Origin: Alnus glutinosa
Lineage: Eukaryota; Streptophyta; Magnoliopsida; Fagales; Betulaceae
Assembly: GCF_958979055.1 (NCBI RefSeq)
Contig: NC_084890.1
Span: 24,774,149 to 24,838,148, forward strand
Direction: 5' to 3'
DNA length: 64,000 bases
Positions 21,908-32,717 of the stretch are shown here, piece by piece. The notes under the pieces are model-generated. The model did not search any database. It was given only the letters and a program-made list of their open reading frames with translations, and was not told the DNA's origin. A program made the translations under genes and the position numbers. How positions within the stretch are numbered: position 1 is the stretch's first letter; each line of letters begins with the position of its first letter.

Positions 21908-22255
21908 TTAAAAAAAATGTTAATTTCGGGTATTTGCCTTTTTTATTTTTTATTTTTAATTTCAACTCTTCGTTAGAATTTTTCGTTAAATCCTATAAAA
22001 ACTCCCTAAATACCCATGTGCTTATTTTAAGTATATATATAAATTTTTATAGATTCAGGCATGGGCGTTTTTGTAAATTCCGTTAAATTCTAACATTAAC
22101 CTAAATCTTAACATTTTTTTTTCCTAAAAAAAAGGACGGGTATTTTGGGATTATTGGCAAAATTTAACAGAAATTCTAACAGAGGGTTGAAATAAAAAAT
22201 AAAAAATAAATAAAGATGGATACCCTGAATTGACATTTTTTAAAGTTTAGGTACC
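21908..22255. mobile_element. Foldback MITE-like repeat with arms of about 80 bp
   Basis: The left arm (AATGTTAATTTCGGGTATTT ... CGTTAGAATTTTTCGTTAAA) and the right arm (reverse of AAATTTAACAGAAATTCTAA ... ATACCCTGAATTGACATTTT) are inverted copies. Similar single arms are present at 2500-2620, 19490-19580 and 56470-56560. Target duplication not resolved. Confidence 0.55.
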
Positions 22256-22289
22256 TTTTTGCAAAAATGATGAAAGATCAGGGGTTAAC

Positions 22290-23590
22290 TGCTTCTGTTG
22301 TGAATTTTAAAAATACTCACAAGTGCACAACTCGTTTGCAATCAAATGTTTTGCAAGTGCGAGGTTAATCTCACAGAGAAATCGTAAAAAATCAGGGTTT
22401 TGTTTAACTAACCTTATTTTAACCTTGTTCCAAATGTTGAGGTTCAAACATGCAAAATAACACTAAGTTAAAGATGATAAAAGAAAGAACTAAGGCTTAA
22501 GAATCCACCAAACCAAATTCAACAATACACACTTCTTTGTTTTCTATTTAAACACCCAAAGAGCATTTAAGCTTCACTTGTCATTTAAGTTCTTGACCAC
22601 ATATGTTAGAACCATTTAATAAATCTAACTCAAAGATAAATCACAAAGAGTACCTATTTGAAATCAAATCATTCATTGTATTTATTCAAAGAGCAAATCA
22701 CAATGAATATCCTCTTTCAAGCCTATAAATCGATGTATCTATCGGTTGAAACACATTAAATGTCCTACTTCTTTAACCAAAGACATTCATTCCAAAAGAT
22801 AAAGCATTAAAGTGATTGGAACTTGAATAACATATTAATAGAACATAAAATGTACAAATAGCATAACAAGAGTGTGAATGTTATCAATTGTGAGGTTTCA
22901 TCATCAACCTTAGTTAAGAGTTCTAGCCTCCTCTGACTAAAAACACCACAAAAGCTTGAAGAAATAACATAAACTCAAAGAAACTTAAAGAAAAGAGTTA
23001 CAAAATGTAAAGAGCTTCTGAAACTAAGCTATTACAGAAGAGAAAATGGAAAATCACTGAACTTTTCGACAGTAAGCCGAATATTAATTTGTCTCTTAGA
23101 TAAATATTGTCTCTCACTTATACAATAAGTTTTGTAATAGGGAATACAACAATTATGCATGTCCCAATACTAGTCTAATGCTAGTGTGCATATTACAAAT
23201 TCTGAACACTACTCTAAATAAAAAAAGTCTGTAACAGCAAAGAAGTAGAAGAAAAGAAAAAGATGCTATAAAAATGTTTTTAAAAAATATTTTATAAATT
23301 AATAAGCAGTTTTTGACTGTTGAAAAAGCAGTTAGAAAATATTTTGCTAGGAAAGTACTCAAACTTAGCCTATATAAAGGCAGGTTTGTATTATTTTTAA
23401 ATTCAAAGTTTTTGAAGTATCAATAAAATTTCAATATTTCAGAGTTATTCTCAGATTGTTTCTTTGGGGTGACTATGATATTTCTCTTCCCTAATACTTA
23501 TTTTCTCTCTTCTTGATTTTCATTTTCAGCTTTCAATTCTTAACTTCTGCTCCTATCAAACGTTGTCAGAACAAACATAGTTCTGCCCCG
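22290..23590. other. AT-rich stretch, probably decayed retroelement non-coding DNA
   Basis: No protein domain is visible on either strand. The part at 22320-22380 (ACTCACAAGTGCACAACTCG and nearby) resembles leader sequences often found in plant LTR elements, and 23370-23400 has a TATATAAAGG box followed by T/C-rich DNA as in an LTR promoter. I could not pair any LTRs. Confidence 0.35.
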
Positions 23591-23599
23591 TCGTTAGCC

Positions 23600-24030
23600 A
23601 TCAAATTAAATTGATAGGCCTGAGACAACTCCATTTTGAGATGTAAAATTACAAATTAAGTTTTTCTAACCTCTTTTATTTTTCAATTGATATATAATAT
23701 AGATAATCCACATAATCTTTCTTGTGACATTGTCGATATTAGATAGCATTTTATCAATTTTAATTTTAAAAAACTTTTTTCTATAGAAGCAATTGTAACA
23801 TGAATTCTCAAAAGAATTATGTAATCTTGTCTTTTTATATAATCTATTATGTCAATTGGAGTACTTTCTTTTGTTTGTAAAACTTTTAGTTTTGAAAATA
23901 AATCTAAACCATCAATATGAGAATAACTATCATGTTTTAAAAAAATTTCAAGATTAAGACAATATTTTTGCAAACTATCATCGTCTAGTAGTTTTTTAAA
24001 ATAAAAAGATAAAAATATTTTTGTTTACAA
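23600..24030 (-). pseudogene. hAT transposase C-terminal remnant
   Basis: The minus-strand translation contains DGLDLFSKLKVLQTKESTPI, then IASIEKSFLKLKLIKCYL and STMSQERLCGLSILYIN. This is the typical dimerisation region at the C-terminus of hAT transposases of the TTF/ZMYM-like plant group (family pattern: ASxERSFSKLKLIK...SxMxQERLxxLAxLSIE). Stop codons follow and the rest of the transposase is missing. Confidence 0.8.
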
Positions 24031-24054
24031 TAATTGACGCCTTCATTTTTTATT

Positions 24055-24300
24055 TTTATTTTTTTTTCTAATGACAAGGAACCCTTCAAAGGTAAGGTCA
24101 TTTCGTATATCCACCCCTATTGGTTAAACCCAGAACACCCTTTCCACACGGATCAGATAATATTCTGACTTCGCCGATAGACATGGCTCCAAAGAATTGT
24201 TTGCACACTAGGAAATTCGAACCTTAGACCAAATGAGGATGCCACAAAACTAAGACCCTTACTACTTAAACCAATCCCTATCGGTTTAAATCAGTCATGC
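24055..24300 (-). mobile_element. tRNA-derived SINE, Au-like
   Basis: Read on the minus strand, a 5' part with GGTTTAAGTGGTAAGGGTCT (A-box-like) is followed by AAGGTTCGAATTTCC (B-box-like), then CAAACAATTCTTTGGAGCCA and an A/T-rich tail at 24045-24070. The layout resembles the widespread plant Au SINE. Target duplication not found. Confidence 0.55.
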
Positions 24301-24359
24301 ATTTTCTTTAGATTAACCACATTTTTTGTTTCTACCAATGCTATTGTTAAAGCATTTTC

Positions 24360-24399
<40 letters not shown>

Positions 24400-24893
24400 C
24401 GATCTAATAATTATTATTAAATAATAATTGACAGTTATTTGATCTGATAGTGATAATTAAGTGTCTGTTAAAATAGCAGTTTATGACTATTACTTAAGCA
24501 GCTATGGACGGTTGGATAATCAACAAAAATACAAAAATACAGAAGTAACTGTTATCCTGTTATTTTAATAAAAAAGATAACGAAATTTCTTTGATCTTCG
24601 GTGCTTTTTCTGATACATTCTATATTTAAAATTACAAAGTCTCTGTCTGTCTCTTGCTATAATAGAAATATCTGAAAGTGTTCAGGTTTAATTTTCGTTT
24701 GTGCAAAACGCAATTAAACAAATAGAGGATTCTGGGCTCCATTTTATCCTGGAGAAATATTTGTTGTAACCCTTTACATACCTTTTTGGTGGGGGCAAAT
24801 AATTTCTTAAGGAAAGCGACGTTGTAACGCGCCTTTGAAGCATTTCATTTTTTTTCTAACAGCTATTAATACAACTACTGTATAGGGGCCTAG

Positions 24894-26648
24894 TGATAAG
24901 TCTTGAATTATTCAATTCAAGACCCCTTAATTTGCATTTGTTAAACCTAGTTCGTATTGTATATATAACGTTTTGTTATGTTTTAGTGTTTTATCTTATT
25001 TTCAGGTCTTAGTTGAAATCTAATTCAAAATACTTGAATTAGACCTGAAAATACATCAAGGGTATTTTAGTCATTTCCAGAGTTCGAAACTGATCCTGAG
25101 AAAATGGAAAATTGTCCAAGGCATTTCGATCGATCGATTATTTGTACAGCAATAATTCGATCGATCGACTATTCGATCGATCGACATAATTTCGATCGAT
25201 CGAAGTCGTGTCTTCCAGAAAGTTCAGATATTCTCAGATCTTTGTATTGTTTGTGCGATCCAAATTTAAAGTTGGATTTTGTGGACAGAAATGGACGCCG
25301 ACCAGCTCTGTTTGTGCGGCTAGGATTAGCTCTTGATGATATTTTGTAAATCCAATTCTCTATATATATGATATTAGGGTTGTAGGTTAGAACATGCATC
25401 TTTTGAGATTTCGGATTTGCTCAGATGTATCACTTCAATTCCTTGCGTTTTTAGTTTCCTTTAGTGCACGTTTTCTGGGCTTAGTTCCAGGGAGCTTGTC
25501 CCCTTTCCTTAATTTCAAGTTCTAGTTTAGCTTGTTCTTCATTTTCTTTCTTTCTTGTAATCCGAATTTCTTTAAGTTTAATATAGTTGTTTTTAATTCG
25601 TTTCTTTCTTGTTTCTTTACTGCTTTCCTTTAAATTTATGCTTAACTTAGATTCAATTCATGTCTAGCTAATTTAGTCCTTAGGGTTTGATCAAAAATCC
25701 AATCCAAAGGCCATGTAGTGTTCTTGATGTTCTTAGGATTTTCTTTAGATGTTTGATGATTGTTGAGGGCTAGAGGGTATCAAAACCCATGCTAAAAGGT
25801 TTTGGTATCAAGATTCCAATCAAATTTATTCATGAAAAAGAGTTTAACTTGTCTATGAGTTTCCCTTGAAGTCTTGAGTAAAACCAACGTTCTTGGAAAC
25901 GAGAACGATGTCTTTTTCAATGGTGCTATTTGACATGATGTATGATTTCTCATTAGAGTTACCTTATAGGGTATGCTAGGGAACACCAATCATTTCATCC
26001 CTTTGGTAGTCTAATTGTCTTTCAATTGTAGTTTAATTTTATGTGGAATGATTTGGTGTGAAACTAGATATCTTATCATTGTGGCCTAATTAGGGTTTTC
26101 GTGTATTGTGTATACTTATTAGGATGTGTTATAGAGTAGTAAGCTAGGGCACGTTAATCACTCCACACCTTTGGTAGAGTAAAATGTTTTCAATTATAGT
26201 TTAATCTTTACGTGGAGTTGATTAACGTAAATCTAGGTGCTTTATGATTACGTCTTAACGAAAGTATTTTCATGTCGAGGTCGTCGTAATGGTTGACGCC
26301 CATTACGCGCTCATATCAAGCATGTTAGGAAGATCCATATAGACTTTAAGCATTGCATAGGTTGAGGATTGGATATGATCAACACCCTAAGTTTTCTTTT
26401 AAGTTAATTTCATTTCCGTTTCCATTTCTTTCACTTTATCGTTGTAGCTTCAATTCTACAACTTTTGTTTTTACTTTTGTTGATAAATTAAGTTAGATAC
26501 GCTCTTTAGATATCCTATTACGCAAAACAACCAATAATCTCTGTGGTTCGATCACCCTTACTATAGTACAATCGATTCGTACTATTGCGAGTGGTAAACT
26601 TATAAATTTAAAATCCACGTGTAGCCGGTTGATCCCGAGCTATCACCA
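24894..26648. mobile_element. Solo LTR, probably Ty3-gypsy, 1,755 bp
   Basis: The segment starts TGATAAGTCTTG and ends GAGCTATCACCA (TG...CA) and is flanked by CCTAG at 24889-24893 and 26649-26653. A 5-bp duplication plus TG/CA ends and no internal coding region fit a solo LTR left by recombination. It contains a cluster of TCGATCGATCGA palindromes at 25128-25203 and a TATA-like CTATATATATG at 25361. Superfamily is inferred from length and style only. Confidence 0.7.
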
Positions 26649-26653
26649 CCTAG

Positions 26654-26937
26654 TATAGGCCTTAGGCGTCGGCCCAATGATAAGCCTATAAAATTTGAAT
26701 TTATTTTTTATTTTTTGCATAAACTAGTAAAGCCAAGTTATTAACATCTTTTGTTGAACATGTTGAACACGTTGAAAGGTACATCTCTTAAATAACAAAA
26801 AATAAGGGACGTGTTATTTTTACATCACATTATCTTCTATCAATTCTACACCAAGACATATTGGATGTGGGACCTATGTATGAGTCTCACATTCTATGTG
26901 TCTTGATGTAGAGTTAATATAGGGTAATGTGACGTTG
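26654..26937. other. Short AT-rich stretch, nothing recognised
   Basis: No gene. Contains an imperfect hairpin (CATCACATTATCTTC ... AATGTGACGTTG) at 26823-26937, perhaps a small MITE ending at the duplicated PLA1 upstream block. Confidence 0.4.
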
Positions 26938-27205
26938 AAAATCATTTTCCAAATTCTTATATTTGACTGAAACAAACAAACAATAGCTACTGCATGTGCA
27001 TCACTGTATCAGTAGACAGTAGCCCTTGGACTTTTTTCCCTTGTATCCTAACAACTGGCTTTTAGAGAATACGACCTCATGAGAAGACCCAGTTCAACGC
27101 TCAGCTTTCCTACGTACGTACGTATATATATGTGACAGTTCTTGTCTTTGGCTTGAAACATTCAAGTCCAACAACCTCGTAGGAAGCAGCAACCATTTAC
27201 GTCTA
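26938..27205. repeat. Orphan copy of the distal PLA1 upstream block
   Basis: Closely similar to 21521-21800 (for example GACCTCATGAGAAGACC and CATTCAAGTCCAACAACCTC). No PLA1 coding sequence lies to its left before copy B's own upstream region. It either marks a lost fourth PLA1 unit or a breakpoint of the module duplication. Confidence 0.75.
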
Positions 27206-28079
27206 AAACGTTTTCAGCTATCTCATATATATTTATCTGTTTTGACAGTTATCTGTGCTCCGATGCAATATACATTCATATGGTTAAGTTTCTAAATCTG
27301 GTATATGCTGAATTTTCCTGCTACATCTTTACTAGATAGTTGCTTTTCTCATGCGATGAAAAATATGCACTATCCAAGGCTCCCTTAAGGTATTTTTTCT
27401 CTCCTCTGACTCTTAGCTTATGGAAATTCTAAATTAGAGAGATTTTTTTTTGCTACGATGGTCAAATTGATCAACTCGCTAGTTAAACTAAAACCCATAA
27501 ATTCTGGTATTCTTTCTAGGTTGCAGCACCAAGTGATAAAAAGCATTCAAAACTGAATAAATATGAATAAATAAAAAGATCCACTGCTTGCTATAAATCT
27601 GTTCTTGATCTTGTTCCTAAAGAAACAGTCAGTGACCACATCATTGCAGAAATAAACGGTCACTAAAGGACGTAGTAAAAGAAAAGTACTGCAGCTTAAA
27701 GGGAGTGTATCAGATGAGGGTGGCTAGGCCCTAGTAAAACAAGGTTTGACTTTTGACTAATCTAACATTGATTTTCTCTCTTCTTTATAAAATTCGGACG
27801 TTTAAGTCATATTAGTGAACTTCATACCTTATTGAGAAAGCTTTCACACACACACGCATTGCATGAGTTAAGTTTACTTTTGAAAAAGTTCTTTCTGCAG
27901 GAAATTTATGCTCATTGATTACTTAATTCTTTTCTATATGCTTGCGTATTTTTGACCAGCTATTTGACTGTTTTCACAGGTTTAGATACATGTGCGTGTT
28001 GATTTCTTGTTGAAAACCTAACCTTGTTTATTTCTCTTATTTTTGTTTTTGGTTATGGCTTTTAATTAATACTCTGCTT
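27206..28079. other. No gene recognised
   Basis: AT-rich DNA with only short open frames. Its right part may be internal sequence of the SIRE-like copia element that ends at 29250. I see no domain to prove it. Confidence 0.35.
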
Positions 28080-29250
28080 ACCCTTTGTCCTTGTGTGACA
28101 AAAAGAGGGAGTATTTTTTATTTTTGGACCGGGACTGTATTTCCAAACTGGTCAAGTGTTTTTTTTTGTCCCAGAATGGCCAAAGGAGGAGTTTGTTAGT
28201 ATTTTATGTTGGCTACATTCTGGATGACAAAAACACTTTATGTAATGGTTGCATTTTTAACAGGATGATCGGTGTTTATTCAGAGTCTTCATATATTCAG
28301 ACAATGTTCAAATCAAAGCTTGTGACTGATCAAAAGCTTTTAGAAGATGTCCATGAAGAGTTCTTGCAAATTCCAAGCCAAATCAACTAGTTCCTGTGCA
28401 ATCGTTCGAACGAGCCTTTGAAGGCGTCCGGACGCCCCGCAATGTCTTACAGATAACGATGAAGACGTCCGAACGTCAGAGCAACATCATCCAGACGCTA
28501 GGTCAATCATTGTTCAACACGAAGTTGGATTTCAGAACTCGACATTGATTAGGAAGTCTCTGCAAGCCGTCCGGACGATGTGGCAACACGTCTGGACGCA
28601 GTCCAGCATTTCAGAATATTTTAGTGTTCCGTTCGAACGCTACAAGGAGTTATAGCGAAGAACGTCCGGACGCTCGGTCAAGCAGTCCGGATGTAGACCT
28701 GATAAAGATAAAATTGCGCTATTTCTGAAAGGATATCGTAAAAAACCGTCCGGACGTGGCTATCTTCCGTCCAGATGCTCGACAGCCAGAGTCCGTTTTT
28801 CAACAGATTTAGGGTTTCTTTAAGCCTATAAATAGGAGGTTCTAGGCTTGTAAATTGTACAGAATTCGGTATTGAATTCTCTTAGCTTTGAGAGGGTGTT
28901 TTGGGAGAATCAAAGATCTGCTAGCTCTCAAGCAGTTGCCGGTGTGTGCTCAACAGTTCGTATGAAGTCTATCTTAGGGGTCGGCTCTAAGGTAAACGAA
29001 TTCATTAAAAACCCCTTCAGATAGAGGATCTGGTTGGGAAGCGTTCACGATAGGCTCCGTGTTAGAGTTAAAGGTACGACTACTGTATAAGGGTATGTGA
29101 GTACGACTCCCTTGTAATTAGCTTTATTTTTGGATAGTGGAGTTCCTGGGTTTTGCTACCCCGAAGTGATTTTTTTCTCTTCATAGAGTTTCCACTTCGT
29201 AACAAATATCTTGTCTTATTTAAATTTCACATTTAAGATATTTTGTTGCA
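28080..29250 (+). mobile_element. 3' end and LTR of a SIRE-like Ty1-copia element
   Basis: A purine-rich tract (GGCCAAAGGAGGAG, 28178-28191) is directly followed by TGTTAGTATTTTATGTTGGC, the usual start of long SIRE-type LTRs. The LTR runs to about 29250 (TTTTGTTGCA). Within it lie many GTCCGGACG/CGTCCGAACG-like boxes (28405-28790), then a promoter box CCTATAAATAGGAGG (28826-28840) and a T-rich 3' part. The 5' LTR and the gag-pol region are missing, so this is a remnant. Exact right end uncertain by some tens of bases. Confidence 0.6.
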
Positions 29251-29808
29251 CACAAACACACACACTTGGTTAATTAGAAGTAAATATTTTATTTTCAATG
29301 ATAAACAATACCATGCTATAGTTTAGATATATAATTCTGTAGCCTTTGAGCCTAATGGCACTTCCACCCTTTATTAGTACTATGGTGGTTAAGGTTGTAC
29401 TTTCAAATTGTCTAGTGCATGAGTTCCAGGGCAAGCAATATATTATATGTACATGTGTAAAACAGATTAAAACGAAATTGTCCTTCATTTTCTAGGGTGT
29501 TCTCTAAGGAAAATACAAAAAACTAGTAAAATCATAAAAAAATAAAAATAAAAATAAATAAAGGGATGCAGCCCCCAAATGGATAACAATGAACATATGC
29601 AAAGCTTATTCTCTCTACAGTTTCTGCAAAAACAATGTGAAGAAAAAGATCATTCAGCCACAAAAAAATCAAGTTTTGGTACCAAGCGAACAAAAAAAGA
29701 ACAATTGTGTCTTGTCTCGCAGAACACAAATCTTTCTTTCCATCTTATATGCACACACATATAGACACTAACTCATTTGGTGCAAAGATTGAGAAGTGAT
29801 GTTTATTA
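29251..29808. other. No gene recognised
   Basis: AT-rich with CA repeats (29251-29265 and 29751-29760). Overlapping short frames on both strands have no domain. Confidence 0.4.
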
Positions 29809-30130
29809 CACTACACACCAAAAAAAAAAAAAAAAAAAAAAGGAATTTACTAACGTGGCTACAATACCCAGAATTGTGCCATGTCAGTAAATACAAACGT
29901 GTCAAATAAAGACACATCCCTAAATTTCAAATGCCAGGTCATTAAGTAATGATGTGTAGAAATGACACGTCATGCATTATTGACATGGTGAAATGACACG
30001 TTATTAGTTACTAACGCGCGAAAATAATAGGTCATAAAGTTATGACGTGTTATTTTGCCACGTCGGTATAATTGGTGATGTGGCAAACTGGCACATCAAT
30101 AAATGATGACGTGTCAATTCTACATGACTA
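29809..30130 (+). mobile_element. Probable CACTA-like terminus with TGACACGT subterminal boxes
   Basis: The sequence CACTACACACC plus an A run is followed by a series of direct and inverted ACGTGTCA/TGACACGT and GCCACGT boxes (29885-30120). This is the layout of a CACTA end, but of a different motif family from elements A and B. No opposite terminus is seen before the LINE fragment at 30480, so it is truncated or has the other end lost. Confidence 0.5.
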
Positions 30131-30479
30131 CAATGACTAAATTGTTATTTTTTGTCTGCCTTGAAGACCTTTGAATTATTTTTTATTCTGCAGTAAGCAA
30201 TTTGTAATTTAAGTTAACCACATGAATTGATTTTGCATTTATCATTTTTTTTCAAAAAAAAAAAAGAATTTGCTTAGGTTTTTTTTTTGTTTGTTTTTAA
30301 GAGAATATGAGTATTATAGCAATATTTCGATAAAAGTTACATTTTTTTATACACTTTGGTAGTTTGATGGGTCACATTTGTACACTTGAAAATTTATAGG
30401 GCTTTTTTATATTTTTCCCTAAAATATATATTGGGCGACTGTTGGAGGGGAGGTATACAATGTTGTTCTTTGTTTTTTT

Positions 30480-31738
30480 TTATACTCGAGACAGATAGAT
30501 GAGGAGTTAAATGCTACTACTATTGCCCTTGTACCTAAAGTTAAAAATCCTACTAGAATATCGGAATTTAGGTCTATCAATCTTTGTAATGTCTTATATA
30601 AAATTATTTCCAAAGTGCTGGCAAACAGGTTAAAAGAGGTGCTCCCCCACATTATTTCATACAAATAGAGTCCTTTTATATGAGTAAGGCTGATTATTGA
30701 TAATATATTGTCTGCCTACAAGACTTTGCATTCCATGCATATCAGAATGTGGGATAAGGTGGGATATATGAGGCTTAAGTTAGATATGAGCAAAGCATAA
30801 CATGGTGGAATTGAATTTTTTGGAGGCTATCATGCGGCGTTTGGGGTTTTCCACTCAAAGGACTAGGCTTATTATGGTGTGTATTTAGACGGTATCTTGT
30901 GCTATTGTGGTGAATGGACAGCCTGTGGAGAGAATTAAACCAATGAGAGGAATGCGACAAGTGGATCAACTATCCCCATACCTTTTTCTCATTTGTGCAG
31001 AGGCGCTTGGCTCTCTTCTCCACCATGCTGAGAGGTTAGAAATTATCATAGGAGTACCAACCTCTAGAAAAGGCCCACATCCCAATCATTTATTTTTTAC
31101 TGATGATAGCTTACTATTTTTCAAGTGAAATTTTGTGGAGCGGTACAGGTTGACGAGGTTGTTGGAGATATATGGAATTGCATCTGGTCAGAAGCTCAAC
31201 AAGGATAAAACCTCCATTATCACGGAAAGGAAGAAAAGAAATACTTCGATTGTCGGGGCTCCAAGCTATGCAAAGGTATGATAAATATCTTGGACTATCG
31301 ACGCTTATTGGAAAGTCTAGATCACATGCTTTTAAAATCATAAAAGATAAAGTGTGAAATCGTTTGCACAACTAAAAGTTCAAATTCCTCTCGTAAGTAG
31401 GGAAGGAGATTTTACTGAAGGTTGTGATTCAAGCGATTCCAACCAACAGTATGAGTGTCTTTCAGCTTCCATTCAGTTTGTGTAAGGAAATTAATGGAAT
31501 GATACAGAAGTCTTGGTGGGGGCATCAGAAGAATGATTCCAGGATTCAATGGATAAGCTAGGAATGGATTAGTCTTTCTAAGGCTCAAGGTGGGATGGAC
31601 TTAAGAGATTTGGTGATTTTCAATAAAGCTTTCATGGCCAAACAATGTTGGTGCCTTCTCCAGAATCCCAATTCCTTGGAAGCAAGTATCCTCGGAGCAA
31701 AATACTATCCACATAGCACAATTTTGGAGGCTAATGTC
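30480..31738 (+). pseudogene. L1-type LINE reverse transcriptase remnant
   Basis: Translated segments in the plus direction show the RT core: TTIALVPKVKNPTRISEFRS then NVLYKIISKVLANRLKEVLP (30510-30650), later VNGQPVERIKPMRGMRQVDQ and FLICAEALGSLLHHAE with FTDDSLLF (a variant of the F/YADD catalytic motif) at 30910-31125, and LPFSLCKEINGMIQKSWWG and GGMDLRDLVIFNKAFMAKQC further on. Stops and shifts break it many times. It ends abruptly at the CACTA terminus at 31739, inside the ILGAKYYPHSTILEA segment. Confidence 0.85.
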
Positions 31739-32690
31739 ACTACAAATTTTAAGAATTTTGGACGTTTGAAACCGTCCAAAAATTGCAAAAAATCATCTGG
31801 AACAAAGTCCAGATGGTTTTTTCTGGACGATTTTTAACCATCCAGAAAAATGGGTCGAGAATTTGGATTCTAGATGGTTTGGGCGTAGCTATTATTTTTT
31901 TAATATAATTATTATTATTTTTCTTTTTTGTCCAGCGGTCATAGCTTCGACGTTCTACCAGAAATATCCACTGAAAATCAACTCCGGTTCTACCGAAAAT
32001 CCATCGACGAATTGGTCTTCTTCACTTCTTCTTGGATTCGACAGGTCACTGGTCTGCTTTGGGTTCCACCTGAAATCAACAGAAGATCCGGTCACTGGGT
32101 ACATATCCTGGGTGTCAAAAAATCCTTCACAAATCAAACCCAAAATTTTTCAAAACCCCGTCTTTCAGTTATGAATCATCACAATCCAAACCCAAAACAA
32201 AGACAGAATGTAAATCAAACTTAAGAATTTTACTTACCCAACAAAAAAAAAAAAGATCCGTCCAATGGTTTGGAAGAGAGTGGTGACGAGGAGGTTGGAG
32301 GGGGGCAGAGAAAGAGAGAGAAAGAGAGAATTGGCCAAAAATCCACGTATTCCGGCTAGATCTCTCTTTGTATCAGGTCAGAGATCCGGTCTGGCGTGGG
32401 TTTCGACCAGAGATCTGACCTTCCTCTTCATATCCGACCTCAGCAATGTCACCAACTCCATGTCCAGACCCCGTCGTCCCGTTCTCGTCGTTCGTCTTAA
32501 TTGCCTGCCGGAGAGAGAAGAAGAAGAACAAGAGTGAGAGGGAGAGATGAGGTTGAGCAAGATCTTTCTTTTTTTTTTTTTAAGGGAGAGAGATCTAGTT
32601 CTTTCTTTTAAAAAGAACAAAACAACAACAACAACAAGAAGTTGGAATATAAAAACAACAACAACAATATGTTTTGCTCTATATTAAGAT
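31739..32690 (+). mobile_element. CACTA fragment of the same family as the large element B
   Basis: It begins CACTACAAATTTT and carries inverted GGACG...CGTCC boxes with a TCCAGATGGTTTTTTCTGGA segment that closely follows the left end of element B (44208-44340). It inserted into the LINE remnant. The rest (31900-32690) is non-coding with AGAG and CAACAA runs. A GTAGTG terminus is not found before the gypsy fragment, so the right end is missing. Confidence 0.7.
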
Positions 32691-32717
32691 GTTATTTAAA
32701 AAAAAAAAAAAAAAAAC

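Noticed and set aside
32265-32620. Frames of 80-90 codons in the CACTA fragment
   Set aside because: They overlap AGAG-rich low-complexity DNA on opposite strands and carry no known domain.
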